From Planctomycetota bacterium (GTDB lineage: Bacteria; Planctomycetota; SZUA-567; H5-PLA8), in contig JACQFI010000104.1 of assembly GCA_016200135.1 (NCBI GenBank), forward strand, positions 1-61,682: a stretch of DNA of 61,682 nucleotides, given 5' to 3'. Shown here one piece after another: positions 24,903-34,190 of the stretch. The notes beneath the pieces were generated by a model. It saw only the letters and a program-made list of their open reading frames with translations, was not told the origin of the DNA and made no database searches. Position numbers and translations under genes: made by a program. Position 1 is the first letter of the stretch, and every line of letters begins with the position of its first letter.

Positions 24903-25406
24903 CTAAAGCGCGCACCGCGCTTCAAAACAGCATTCCGGTTCGACGTCTTCCTGCCGCAGCCGTTCGGCTTCCGAGAGGACCAATTCCTGATAGAGACGCC
25001 GCCTGAGCGCCGGGTTCTCGATGCGCGTCAGCATGAAGGCCGCGCTCACCTTCGCGCGCAGGTCCGCGCATTGGATGGGCTTCTCGACAAAGTCGAGCGC
25101 GCCGGCATTCAAGGCCGGGCGCAACTGGCTGTCGCGGTTGCAACCGCTGAGGAAGAGGACGGGAATCGAGCGTGTCTTGGGATTGCGGTTCATTTCGGCG
25201 CAGGTATCCACCCCGTTGAGCACCGGCATGCACATATCCATGATCACGAGGCCCACTTCGTCCGACAGGAGTTGCAGCGCTTCGCTGCCATTGGCGGCCG
25301 TCAGAACAAAATATCCGTCGTCTTTAAGGAGGTCGCGAAGAATCTCGCGGTTCGGTTCCTCGTCGTCCACCACCAGGACCGTGGGCTGGGGCATGAAGAT
25401 TTGCAT
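24903..25406 (-). CDS. Single-domain response regulator
   Basis: This is a CheY-like receiver of 167 residues. The acidic pair is D14/D15 (VLVVDDEEPNRE), the phospho-acceptor is D57 (LVIMDMCMPVLNG), the switch Ser is S87 (LFLSG) and the Lys is K109 (FVEKP). After about residue 130 a short helical tail follows with no DNA-binding or enzymatic output domain. The ATG at 25406 has AGGAA seven bases upstream and is preferred over the TTG five codons earlier. No histidine kinase is adjacent, so the partner is elsewhere. Confidence 0.88.
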   Translation of the reverse strand: MQIFMPQPTVLVVDDEEPNREILRDLLKDDGYFVLTAANGSEALQLLSDEVGLVIMDMCMPVLNGVDTCAEMNRNPKTRSIPVLFLSGCNRDSQLRPALNAGALDFVEKPIQCADLRAKVSAAFMLTRIENPALRRRLYQELVLSEAERLRQEDVEPECCFEARCAL

Positions 25407-25663
25407 AAGCCCGTTCCTCAATTATGTGTTACCGCTTCAACGTCAGATGGGTATTACGCACTGGTTATGCCACACTAGAACCGATCTCTGCGCTTATCAT
25501 AAACAATTTGTATATTTAATGTTATGTGCGAGGTGGGGGTTGTGGCGCGGCCTCTTCCACTGTTCGGCGGACGGGAAATCATCCCCATTTCAGGACGGAT
25601 AGCGGAGATCCAGACAGCGACTGGAACCGGATTCTAATCTTGTATGTAACTAGAAAAAGACCG

Positions 25664-26224
25664 CTAGGGGCCCGTCTCGAGAACGATTCCATTTTCCTTC
25701 AAAACCTCGTACGCGGTCTTGCCTTTCTTGATGGCTTCGAGCGTATCTTTCTTGACCTGCTCGACCTCTTTGCCTTTACGGGCGAGGCGTTCTACCGCCT
25801 CTTGATAGTGTGCCTTTTCATCATCCTTCGAGCCTTTTTCAGTTGCCGCGTCGCCCACTTTCTTCTGCGCATCGGTCAGGTCGTCTTGCCACTTCTTCTT
25901 TTCTTCGTCGGTCTTCTTGTCCCAGCCTGGAGGCACGTCGTCCTTCCAGCCTTCTTTCTTGCCTTTATCCCATCCGGAAGGCGTGTCCTTGGTCCCATGG
26001 CCCTTCCCGTGTTCGTCCCCCTTATCTTTACCTTTGCCATCGCTGTGACTTTTACCGTTGCCGGTATCTTGGTCGTCGCTCTTGGCGTCGCCCTCGTCGT
26101 CGGACTTGCCCTTGTCCTTCCCTTTGCCTTTGCCGCCGTGCTCCGCGCTCCATGCCGCGGAACTGCCCATGAGCGCCAGCGCCAAGCATGCGAACAATGC
26201 GGGAAGCCATTGGGTTGGGCGCAT
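25664..26224 (-). CDS. Secreted Lys/Asp/Gly-rich protein
   Basis: The 186-residue protein has a signal peptide (about 1-27, LPALFACLALALMGSSAAWSA). A low-complexity stretch (30-80) of Lys, Gly and Asp follows. The segment PPGWDKKTDEEKKKWQDDL recalls short repeats seen in other exported lysine-rich proteins. The C-terminal part (about 115-186) is charged and likely helical. The start at 26224 is chosen because AAAGGA lies eight bases upstream and the signal peptide follows directly. No family or function is recognised. Confidence 0.65.
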   Translation of the reverse strand: MRPTQWLPALFACLALALMGSSAAWSAEHGGKGKGKDKGKSDDEGDAKSDDQDTGNGKSHSDGKGKDKGDEHGKGHGTKDTPSGWDKGKKEGWKDDVPPGWDKKTDEEKKKWQDDLTDAQKKVGDAATEKGSKDDEKAHYQEAVERLARKGKEVEQVKKDTLEAIKKGKTAYEVLKENGIVLETGP

Positions 26225-26321
26225 AAGCATCATCCTTTCGCTCTCGAAACACACATGCAATGGGTACCTGACGGCATTTCTACTAACGACTCAGAAAGGA
26301 CTTTGTTGGGATGGAGCTTAT

Positions 26322-28070
26322 TCAGGGGATAAGAGCAATCTGCTTCACGTACAAGACCCGTCCGCCGTCCGCATTAGGATATGTACCCGTAGAGCCTACC
26401 ACGCGCACGCGCGCGCCCAGGAAAGCTTCTGCAAAGCCGTCGCAAGCATTGGCAAGATACCAGACGGTACCGTCATCGGTGCGCAACTCGCAGCCCGAGC
26501 TATCCATGGGCGACGCAACGCACGCCTCAAGCAGACCCTCGGCTTCCTGGATGCGCTCCGAGTTCACGGAGCCCACGAGCGTGCGCTGAACGGCGGGCAA
26601 ACGAATGGCCAGGGGCGCTTCGCCGGCGGGTACGGGCAGGATCGGGGTGCGCGTAATGTGCGGCCGGACGATCTGCTTGGGCTCAGGCTGCGGCTCGATC
26701 TGGGGAACGTCGACGACCTCCGCTCTCACGGTCGTAACGGCTTCCGCGGGCTGCTCCGCCAAATCTGCAACCAGGCCCATGACGAGCCCGCCCTCGCGTT
26801 GGGCGGGGGCGGGTAGCGGGGCCTGGGAGGAGTCCTTGGCCGGATCGGTTCGCGGCCCCGGCAGAATCTTGACCCGTTTGGGCGGAGGCAATTCGTCGCC
26901 CCACAGGATCTCCTCCGGGGGTTGCGCAGGTTCAGACCGGATCGTCTTCGGTTCCGGCTGCGTAGTTGGAATCTCAGGCGGCGGCGGAGCCAATGCGGTT
27001 TGAAGGGCAACCTCGGGCGCGGGTGAGGGCGTCTTGGCCGAGACTGCGGGCTCCGCGAGCGTTTCGGCCGCGGCCGTCTCTTGCGGCAGCACTTCCAGCA
27101 CGATGAGCGGAACGACCGGCACGTCCCTGGACTCTTCGGCGAGCAGTTCGAGAATGGGCGGGTTATTCGGAGCAGGCTTATCGGCTTCATCGGAATCCGG
27201 CAGCGCCACCGTGGCGCGGGCCGCGATGTCCATCTTGGGTATCTCGATCTCTTTTTCAGGAGCCGGGAGCGACGCGATTTCTGGAGCAGCGGGTTCCGGA
27301 AGGACCTCTGCAACGTGCGCGGACTCGGTAGCGGGCATCTCTACGCTGGGCGAGGCGATTGCTCGGGCAGGCGCGGGTTCCGATGAGTTGGTTGCGACGG
27401 GCTGAAAGGGCGCCTTCGGTTCGGCCTCCGGCGCCGGAGGCGCTACGGGTGCGGCAGGGCCGTCGGGCGGCCTCACGCCCAGGATTAGGTAGCGGGCGAA
27501 GATGAACGCCTTGGCGTTGGCCGGCGCTTTGACTTTGTACCAGCCGCCGGCGGTGCCGAGGATCTCCAGTTTGTCGCCCTTGCCGGCCTCCGCGAGGATG
27601 CTCGCATTCAGATTTCCGCCCGAGCGCAGGCGGACATTGCTGCCCGTCACCGTGCCGTCGGGCTTGACGAAATCCTGCGAGACCCACGCCGGCGCGGAAT
27701 CGGGCCAGGCCATCTCGATCCAGCCGCCGACGCGCGCGACGGCGCGAACATAGTCGCCGCCCCGGAGCGTGCTCACGATGGGGAACTGCGTGCCGGCGCC
27801 GGACCGTGCATTAACCATGTCCGCGGAGACCTGCGCCCAGACGGGCGAAGTAAAAACTTCGCGGGAAGGCTCTGCGGCCGGCGCGGTAAGCACGGAAGCT
27901 GTTTTTGGACGGCTGGGAAGGGTTTCGGGGCGAGCGGCAATTCGCGGAGCGCGGTCGTTGCTGGCCAGGTGCGTCTCGGCCTCGGAAGACCAAACGGACG
28001 ACAGGGGCGAGGCCAGAAGCGCGCCCAACCCTGCGGCGAAAGGCGCGGCCTTACGAAGCGGCGAGGTCAT
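26322..28070 (-). CDS. Exported protein with two SH3b domains and a Pro-rich linker
   Basis: The 582-residue protein starts at 28070 after GGAGG, with a signal peptide (about 1-25). Two bacterial SH3 domains follow: about 75-130 (VNARSGAGTQFPIVSTLRGG) and about 140-195 (SNVRLRSGGNLNASILAEAG). They suggest binding to cell-wall or periplasmic ligands. Residues about 200-480 are a low-complexity Pro/Ala/Glu linker. A compact C-terminal domain (about 500-582) has two Cys (EACVASP, SGCELR) and ends with RVRVVGSTGTYPNADGGRVL, an OB-like strand pattern. An upstream frame to 28388 is rejected. The exact role is unknown. Confidence 0.75.
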   Translation of the reverse strand: MTSPLRKAAPFAAGLGALLASPLSSVWSSEAETHLASNDRAPRIAARPETLPSRPKTASVLTAPAAEPSREVFTSPVWAQVSADMVNARSGAGTQFPIVSTLRGGDYVRAVARVGGWIEMAWPDSAPAWVSQDFVKPDGTVTGSNVRLRSGGNLNASILAEAGKGDKLEILGTAGGWYKVKAPANAKAFIFARYLILGVRPPDGPAAPVAPPAPEAEPKAPFQPVATNSSEPAPARAIASPSVEMPATESAHVAEVLPEPAAPEIASLPAPEKEIEIPKMDIAARATVALPDSDEADKPAPNNPPILELLAEESRDVPVVPLIVLEVLPQETAAAETLAEPAVSAKTPSPAPEVALQTALAPPPPEIPTTQPEPKTIRSEPAQPPEEILWGDELPPPKRVKILPGPRTDPAKDSSQAPLPAPAQREGGLVMGLVADLAEQPAEAVTTVRAEVVDVPQIEPQPEPKQIVRPHITRTPILPVPAGEAPLAIRLPAVQRTLVGSVNSERIQEAEGLLEACVASPMDSSGCELRTDDGTVWYLANACDGFAEAFLGARVRVVGSTGTYPNADGGRVLYVKQIALIP

Positions 28071-28239
28071 GTATTCCCGGCCTCCGTTCCTGCTTGTGCG
28101 TTGCGCGTACCTACCCTTATCGGCACTAAATAGGTGCGAATTGATCGAAAAGGACGTGTCGTTAGGGATTCGTGCGGGCTGGTGAAAATCTCCGCGTTCT
28201 CGACGCGCAGCATGTTTGCGGCGCGTGTAGGATGCGTGC

Positions 28240-28902
28240 ATGCGCTTCCGCATTTTTCTCTTCGACCTCGACGGCACGCTGGTGGATTCGCTGGCGGATA
28301 TCGCGGCTTCGGTGAACGCCGCGCGGAAGCATTTCGGCCTGCCTGAGCTGCCGCGCGAGACCGTGCGCGGTTTCGTCGGCGACGGCATGACAAAATTGAT
28401 TGAGCGTTCGTTTCCCGATACGTCTCAGCGCGAGCAGGCGACGGCTCTCTTTAAAGCGCATTACGGCGCGCATCTGGCCGACGCCACCCGGCCCTACGAC
28501 GGCATTCCTGAACTCGTGGCGGAGATCAAAGCGGGCGGCGGGCGGATCGCCGTGGTCACCAACAAGCCCTACGCGTTTGCGATGCCGCTCCTGGAGAAGC
28601 TGGATCTGCTCAAGCACTGCGACGCGGTGCTGGGCGGCGACAGCACGCGCGAGAAGAAGCCTTCGCCCGAGCCGTTCTTCGCGGCGTTCAAGGCCATGAG
28701 CGTGAGCCCGGATAATCCGGCGGCGAAAGGCTGCGCGCTAGTGGTGGGCGACGGGCGCAACGACATCCTGGGCGCGAAGGCCGCCGGCCTGGCCAGTTGC
28801 GCGGCGTTCTGGGGATTTGGAGACGAAGTGGAACTGCGGGCGCTTGGCGCGGACTTCAGCGCCCAGCGGCCTCGGGAACTTCTGAACCTTATCGAGTCGT
28901 AG
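28240..28902 (+). CDS. HAD-family phosphatase, Gph-like
   Basis: The 220-residue haloacid-dehalogenase hydrolase has motif I FLFDLDGTLVDS (D9 nucleophile, D11) and a helical cap about residues 17-80. Motif II Thr lies in AVVTNKPY, motif III Lys in EKKPSPEPF, and motif IV in VVGDGRNDILGAKAAG. The arrangement is that of phosphoglycolate phosphatases, which salvage 2-phosphoglycolate; the substrate cannot be fixed from sequence. It is divergent from the SH3b gene and its stop is 3 bases from that of the convergent PQQ-like gene. Confidence 0.88.
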   Translation: MRFRIFLFDLDGTLVDSLADIAASVNAARKHFGLPELPRETVRGFVGDGMTKLIERSFPDTSQREQATALFKAHYGAHLADATRPYDGIPELVAEIKAGGGRIAVVTNKPYAFAMPLLEKLDLLKHCDAVLGGDSTREKKPSPEPFFAAFKAMSVSPDNPAAKGCALVVGDGRNDILGAKAAGLASCAAFWGFGDEVELRALGADFSAQRPRELLNLIES

Positions 28903-28905
28903 CGG

Positions 28906-31347
28906 CTACTTCGCGCCGATGCAGTAGAGGTTCTGCTCGCCCCGTACGTACATGCGCTCGCCTTCAAAGACCGGCCCGACGTTGAAGAACTCGTTGGGGA
29001 TGTAGTTGTAGATGCGGTCCACGCAGTAGGCGAGATGGTTGCGCGCGACCTGTTTGAAGGTCTTCCCGGGTTCGAAGACGATGCCGATGCCCTGGTTGTT
29101 GAGCGCGTAGAGGTTCTTGCCGCCCAGCGCGATGCTGGCTACGTTGCCGACGTGATCGTAGTCGCTGCAGTACCCCACTTGCAGGTCCTGAACGTACACG
29201 TCCTTCACCGGGTTGGCTTCGTACACCCAGAGTTTCCCGTCGTGGCGCATGCCGTAGAGCAGACCATCGTGCAGCACCGGCGACGAGTAGAACGCGACGT
29301 CTCCGGACTGCCACTTCTCTGCCGCCGACTTATTCAATACGATGCCTTCCTTCGCTTCGGTGGGCAGCGGAAGGCGGGCCATCTCGAAATTCCCCGCCAG
29401 ATAAACCCCGTCGCCGTCGGCAAAGGGCGTCGCGCGCACGTTACCGCCGAACCCTACGTGAATTTGGCAGAGGACCTTGCCATCCGAGGCGCGCACGAGC
29501 GCCGAGTCGAAGAAGATCGCCGTGGTCGAGCCGATCTTGCTGACGCACGGCGAGGAACTGAAACTCGCGCCGGTCCCGAAGCCGTGCCACATGTCCACGT
29601 TCACGCCCTGGCGCAGGTCGGTGGAGGTCCAGAACACCTTGCCGGTCTCGGCCTCGAACGCGCGCAGGACCGAGCCGCGCATGACGATGACTTTTCCTTC
29701 CACCAGCACATGCGTGTTGTTGTGGAACGCGCCGGGATCGCCCATGTCGGTGACCAGTTTCGCCCACTTCAGACTCCCGTTGAGGTCGTAGCAGCCGACG
29801 ATGCCGAAGCCGTTGATGAAGACGTAGACGTTCTTCCCGTCGCTCACCGGCGTCGGGCAGGCGAACCCGATGCCGCCGACGTGCGAGGACGGATGAAAGG
29901 GGTACATGGGCTTCGGACCCAGCTTGGCGAGGTACTCCTGGAACTTCTTCTTGATGGCCTCTCGGTCTTCCGGCTTCGTGTCGGGCGCGCTGATGCGCGC
30001 TTCGAGCGGTTCGATCACCTGGTAAAGCGGGTTGATCTCGCGCGGGCACTTCATCTCGGCGAGCTTCTTGCGGATTTCGGCGACGGTCTTCGCCTTGGCG
30101 TCCTCCGAGGCGCTGGCATCTTTCAGCACCGCCTGGAGCTTGTAGATCTCGAGGTAGTCCGGGTTCGTCTTTTTGTTCTCTTCATCCACATCCTTGAGGA
30201 GATTCAGCATCTTCTTCCGTAGTTCGACCCGGCTGCCCATATCGGCGGTCTTCTTGAGCGTCTCGTTGAGCGCCTCCAATTCCTTGAACTGCGCGAAGCG
30301 TTTCTTGTCCTCGGGGCCCGTGGCGTCGACGAACGTGGTCCGGCGCGACCAGAGAATCTTGCCGTCTTGCTTATTGATGCAGATCAGTTCGTCGGGTTCG
30401 GCCATCACGAAAACCTTGTCGCCGACGATAATCGGCATGGCGTTGCTCCAGTTGGGCAGCTTGGCGACCCAGGCGACGTTCTTCTTCTCGTACTCGACAT
30501 CGGGCGCCTCGACGAGGTGCAGGTCGATCGGGCTGTCGGCCTTGAGCAGCACGCGATTCCAGCCCTTCTCCAGTTCGACGGGTACATGCAGGCCGTTTCT
30601 GCCCAGCATGAGCATCTCGCCGGCCCAGTGTTCGCCCGCGGCATAGCAGACGTAGTTCAAGCCCGGCGTGCCGTTTTTGCCCGCGGAGTTGCTGTGCACG
30701 ACCTTGCCGTTGACCCAGATTTTCGCGCATTTGCCCTGATCCAGGTAGAACTCGATCTTGCCCTTCGATTGCGAGAAAAGATAGCAATGCGCGTAGACCA
30801 TGCCGTTGGGCTTGCCTTTCGCGACCGTATCGAGCCGAATGGTGTTCACGACCACGCCGGCATCCTTGTTGGCGGAGACCAGCTTGGTCCAGGCGAGGTC
30901 GCCGGCCTTCTCGCCTTCATCGGGAGATAGCTCGGCTTCCTTCGGCAGAAACTCCTCGTCCAGCGCCTTTGCCGCGTCCTTGGGTTCGAACGGGCCCAGC
31001 ACCAGCCATTCGAGCAGCTCGCCGGAGGTGACCTCGGTCGTGTTCTTGCCGGCATCGTCCTTGGCAGGCTTCTTGAGCTGATAGCGCAGACCCCAGTTGG
31101 GGCTCTTGGGCCAATAACCCCACTCCGTCACGGGATTCGCAGCCGGATAGCGCCCGGTCCAGTCGCCCCGCCAGCCGATTGGATGCTCCGACGAAGGATA
31201 GAATTGTGGTGATCCCAGCGGCGCTTTGTCGTTGCCCGAAGGCGGGGCGTCACCCGCGGAGAGCCGCCCCGCGCTGCTCACGCACCAGCCCAAAAGCATG
31301 GCGGCGGCGAGCGCACGCGCCCCGTACGTGCCGAGATTGAGGTTCAT
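28906..31347 (-). CDS. Secreted PQQ-like beta-propeller protein
   Basis: The 813-residue protein starts at the ATG at 31347 (AGGAG six bases upstream), followed by a signal peptide (about 1-31, LAAAMLLGWCVSSAGRLSAG). A beta-sandwich-like region (about 60-270) contains QGKCAKIWVNGKVVHSN. Propeller blades follow with ICINKQDGKILWSRRT and ETGKVFWTSTD, typical of quinoprotein-type blades. Residues about 345-475 are a highly charged helical insert splitting the propeller. Quinone-binding residues cannot be confirmed, so it may be a non-enzymatic propeller. Heme motif CxxCH is absent. Confidence 0.75.
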   Translation of the reverse strand: MNLNLGTYGARALAAAMLLGWCVSSAGRLSAGDAPPSGNDKAPLGSPQFYPSSEHPIGWRGDWTGRYPAANPVTEWGYWPKSPNWGLRYQLKKPAKDDAGKNTTEVTSGELLEWLVLGPFEPKDAAKALDEEFLPKEAELSPDEGEKAGDLAWTKLVSANKDAGVVVNTIRLDTVAKGKPNGMVYAHCYLFSQSKGKIEFYLDQGKCAKIWVNGKVVHSNSAGKNGTPGLNYVCYAAGEHWAGEMLMLGRNGLHVPVELEKGWNRVLLKADSPIDLHLVEAPDVEYEKKNVAWVAKLPNWSNAMPIIVGDKVFVMAEPDELICINKQDGKILWSRRTTFVDATGPEDKKRFAQFKELEALNETLKKTADMGSRVELRKKMLNLLKDVDEENKKTNPDYLEIYKLQAVLKDASASEDAKAKTVAEIRKKLAEMKCPREINPLYQVIEPLEARISAPDTKPEDREAIKKKFQEYLAKLGPKPMYPFHPSSHVGGIGFACPTPVSDGKNVYVFINGFGIVGCYDLNGSLKWAKLVTDMGDPGAFHNNTHVLVEGKVIVMRGSVLRAFEAETGKVFWTSTDLRQGVNVDMWHGFGTGASFSSSPCVSKIGSTTAIFFDSALVRASDGKVLCQIHVGFGGNVRATPFADGDGVYLAGNFEMARLPLPTEAKEGIVLNKSAAEKWQSGDVAFYSSPVLHDGLLYGMRHDGKLWVYEANPVKDVYVQDLQVGYCSDYDHVGNVASIALGGKNLYALNNQGIGIVFEPGKTFKQVARNHLAYCVDRIYNYIPNEFFNVGPVFEGERMYVRGEQNLYCIGAK

Positions 31348-31542
31348 CAATGGCTCCTGAATGCTGGAAGTACGAATAACCAAGGCCCTGTCGGGGCCGA
31401 TCGGACACGCACCTATGGTACAAGTTTGGACAGTGTTTCATAGATTCTTGGCAGGAAGTTGCGAAAATCTTTCTGGCAACAGGGCTCGGCGCCCCTTCCC
31501 ATAAGAGAAGGGGCGTGTCCGTGCCTCGCGAAGGATGCTTGC

Positions 31543-33000
31543 CTAAACCTTGATGCCCAATTTGCCCGGGCAGAGGATGTTGTTCGGATCCAGGCCGCGC
31601 TTGATCTGCGCCAGCGTCTTCATCCCCGCCTCGCCGAACTGGTCCTTCATGTACGGGGCCAGGCGCATGCCCACGCCGTGGTGGTCGTTGATCACCGCGC
31701 CCGCCGCGAGCGCCGCCATGGTGGCGTCGCGCACGATCTTGTCGTGCAGCGCGAGGGCTTCTTCGTAGTTTGAAGGACCGGTCGGAATCTTGAAGCGCGG
31801 GTAGATCATGCTGCCCCATTCGTACCAGTGGCTGAAGTGCGTGTTCAGCGAGAGGTTCCACTTGGGATCGACGGCCTCGCGCATGGCTTTGGTGACCTTG
31901 TAGTACGCGTCCGTGATGTGCGCGAAGTCCGCGACGACGTCCATCGTGCACCAGATCGAGGGCAGCTCGGGCGCGAAGGGCGGGTAGTAGAAGACGTAGC
32001 GCTTCTCCCACCATTTCTCGGCGGGTTTGGGTCCGATGTCCTTGCCGCCCATCTCGCGGCAGATCTTGAAGCACTCGTTGGCCTCGGCGTCCACCAGCGC
32101 GGGATGATCGCCGTCGAACGTCAGCACCAGGGCTGGCTCTTTCAGGCCCGCTTCGACCGCGCGTTCGAGGCTGTGCTGCGTCGCGTTCTGGTCGTACAAG
32201 CGCATCACGGCGGGGCGCAGACCGCTCACCATGATCCGCCGTCCGGCCTCGACGCCGTCTTCGAGCTTGCCGAACGTAAAGGTCCCGAAGGCGCGTTTGG
32301 CCGGGAGCCGCCGCAGCTTGACCGTGATGGCCGTGATCACGCCGAGCGTGCCCTCGCTGCCGATCAGGAGCTGGGTCAACTCCGGCCCCGCCGCATGGCG
32401 CGGGACGCTGGGCGTGCGCAGGATCTCGCCGGTGGGCGTCACCACTTCCACCGAAAGCACATGGTCCTCGATTTTGCCATACTTCGTCGAGAGCACGCCG
32501 CTGCCGCGCGCGGCCAGACAGCCGCCGATGGTCGCCCACTCCGTGCTGGCCGGGTAATGCGTGAAGCAGAAGCCCTTCGCGTTCAGCCAGGCCTCGAACT
32601 CCTTGCAGATGTAGCCGGCCTCGACGGTGCAGGTGAGCGACAGCTCGTCCACGGCGCGAATCTTGTTCATGCCGCGCAGGTTGAGCAGGATGCCGCCCTT
32701 GTCCGCGTTCGCCGCGCCCTGCACGCCCGAGCCGCCGCCGAAGGGCGTGACCGGAACCTTCAGCTCGTTGGCGAGCCTAATGATCGCAGCGACCTGTTCC
32801 GTGGTCGTGGGGCTGGCCACGGCATCCTGGCGGCTGAGCTGCCGGCCGTTGGCTGCTGCGACGATGGAGAGCCAGCTCGAGTCGCCGGTAAACTTTTTGC
32901 GGCCTTGAGGGCGGTCGAGCACATGTTCCGGCCCGACGATCTTGCCCAACGCGGCCACGAGTTTGGTCGCCTGCGTCTCGTTCATCGTTTCAGTGGACAT
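31543..33000 (-). CDS. GlcD/AGPS-type FAD-linked oxidase
   Basis: The 485-residue flavoprotein has a PCMH-type FAD-binding half with PVTPFGGGSGVQGA (about 85-98) and GSEGTLGVITAITVKL. The C-terminal FAD-oxidase domain has NDHHGVGMRLAPYM, resembling the HHGVG motif of alkyldihydroxyacetonephosphate synthases and D-2-hydroxyacid dehydrogenases. Likely chemistry is oxidation of a 2-hydroxy acid, with electrons passed to a carrier. It is the last gene of a minus-strand run with a creatininase, a UPF0261 protein, an alcohol dehydrogenase and epimerases, so a sugar-acid substrate is inferred. Confidence 0.85.
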   Translation of the reverse strand: MSTETMNETQATKLVAALGKIVGPEHVLDRPQGRKKFTGDSSWLSIVAAANGRQLSRQDAVASPTTTEQVAAIIRLANELKVPVTPFGGGSGVQGAANADKGGILLNLRGMNKIRAVDELSLTCTVEAGYICKEFEAWLNAKGFCFTHYPASTEWATIGGCLAARGSGVLSTKYGKIEDHVLSVEVVTPTGEILRTPSVPRHAAGPELTQLLIGSEGTLGVITAITVKLRRLPAKRAFGTFTFGKLEDGVEAGRRIMVSGLRPAVMRLYDQNATQHSLERAVEAGLKEPALVLTFDGDHPALVDAEANECFKICREMGGKDIGPKPAEKWWEKRYVFYYPPFAPELPSIWCTMDVVADFAHITDAYYKVTKAMREAVDPKWNLSLNTHFSHWYEWGSMIYPRFKIPTGPSNYEEALALHDKIVRDATMAALAAGAVINDHHGVGMRLAPYMKDQFGEAGMKTLAQIKRGLDPNNILCPGKLGIKV

Positions 33001-33108
33001 AGTTTCCTCTCGTGCGGCGGGTTCGTCACCCGCGCATGGGTTTCTGCCGCCTGACTTTATCTTTCCGGCCGCCCGCTCGGACGCGCCGGTCCTGCTAGAG
33101 CCCGTCGG

Positions 33109-34176
33109 TTACGCCGAGCCCATGGATTTGCCTGCGGTCCAGTCGCGGTTGATCACGTTCACCTTCACTTGTTCGAGGTCGTGCACGGCGTCGATGAGGT
33201 GGTTCGCGAAGCGGTTGAAGGCGATCTCGCCCTTCTCGGACGTGCCGCGGTGCGGGTTGCCCATCACGCCGCTGTCGGTGAACTCCGCGTGTTCGAACGG
33301 GAAGTTGAAATACTGGTAGCCCTGGTACTCGGCATCGGGCATGCCGTCCTTCTTCTCCCAAGCCTTGCCCAGCCACTTCGGCGAGTGCGCCTTGTCCTTC
33401 TTGGCGCGGTCCAGCCGCACAAGGTTATGGTTGTGGCAGAGGCACTGGCTCGTCTCGAGCTCGCCCGCGTGCCAGCCGGGCGTCTCTTCGACGGGGCCTT
33501 CCAGGATGTCCTTGAGCATGCCGATGTAGCGTTCGGCGTACGGTTTGTAATAGCCGATCAGCGCGCCGGTCTCGTTGCGCAGCTTGCGCAGCACCGGATC
33601 GACGACCTTCACGTTGCTGCCGTGCCCGTTGACGAAGATGACGCGGTTGAAGCCGTGATGGATCAGGCTGCGCCCGATGTCGTAGAGGAGATTCAGATAG
33701 GTCTCGACGCGCAGCGTCATCGTGCCCGCGCCTTCGCCCGGGCCGCGCATGTGCTGCGGGCTGTAGCCGAGCCAGAGGGGCGGGGTGTACAGGATGCCCG
33801 CGCGCTCGCCCGCGCGCCGCGCCACTTCCAGCGACGTGATTGTATCGCAGAAGAGCGGCAGGTGCGGGCCGTGCTGTTCGAGCGAGGCCTTGGGGACCAG
33901 GATCGTATCGGAGTGTTTGAGGTACTCCTTCACGTCCACGTAGCTCAGGTCGCCCAGGCAGAAGCTGGGGAAGTTCAGGCTCTTGGCGCTGCGCTCGGGC
34001 GCGTGGGCCTCGTCCTGGAAGATCACCTTGCGCGAGGCCGGGATGCCGGCCGAGGCGTCGCGCCCGACAATCTTCGGCGCATCGCTTCCGTTCCCGTTCT
34101 GTCCCGCCTGGTGCAGGCTCGCGGTACTCTTGACCTTGCTTGCGATGCGATTCACTTTCTTCGCCGTCTTCGGCAT
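33109..34176 (-). CDS. Creatininase-family amidohydrolase
   Basis: The 355-residue protein starts at 34176 (GGGAG upstream). An N-terminal basic, low-complexity tail of about 50 residues precedes the catalytic fold. Metal-ligand motifs are LVPKASLEQHGPHLPLFCDT, NGHGSN and WHAGELETS, which match the creatininase / MftE / FAPy-hydrolase family. The reaction is hydrolysis of a cyclic amide or peptide-like bond; the substrate here is unknown. A much longer in-frame stretch runs upstream through the next gene in another frame and is an artefact. It is 14 bases downstream of the UPF0261 gene and presumably co-transcribed. Confidence 0.85.
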   Translation of the reverse strand: MPKTAKKVNRIASKVKSTASLHQAGQNGNGSDAPKIVGRDASAGIPASRKVIFQDEAHAPERSAKSLNFPSFCLGDLSYVDVKEYLKHSDTILVPKASLEQHGPHLPLFCDTITSLEVARRAGERAGILYTPPLWLGYSPQHMRGPGEGAGTMTLRVETYLNLLYDIGRSLIHHGFNRVIFVNGHGSNVKVVDPVLRKLRNETGALIGYYKPYAERYIGMLKDILEGPVEETPGWHAGELETSQCLCHNHNLVRLDRAKKDKAHSPKWLGKAWEKKDGMPDAEYQGYQYFNFPFEHAEFTDSGVMGNPHRGTSEKGEIAFNRFANHLIDAVHDLEQVKVNVINRDWTAGKSMGSA

Positions 34177-34190
34177 GGCTGCTCCCTTTC

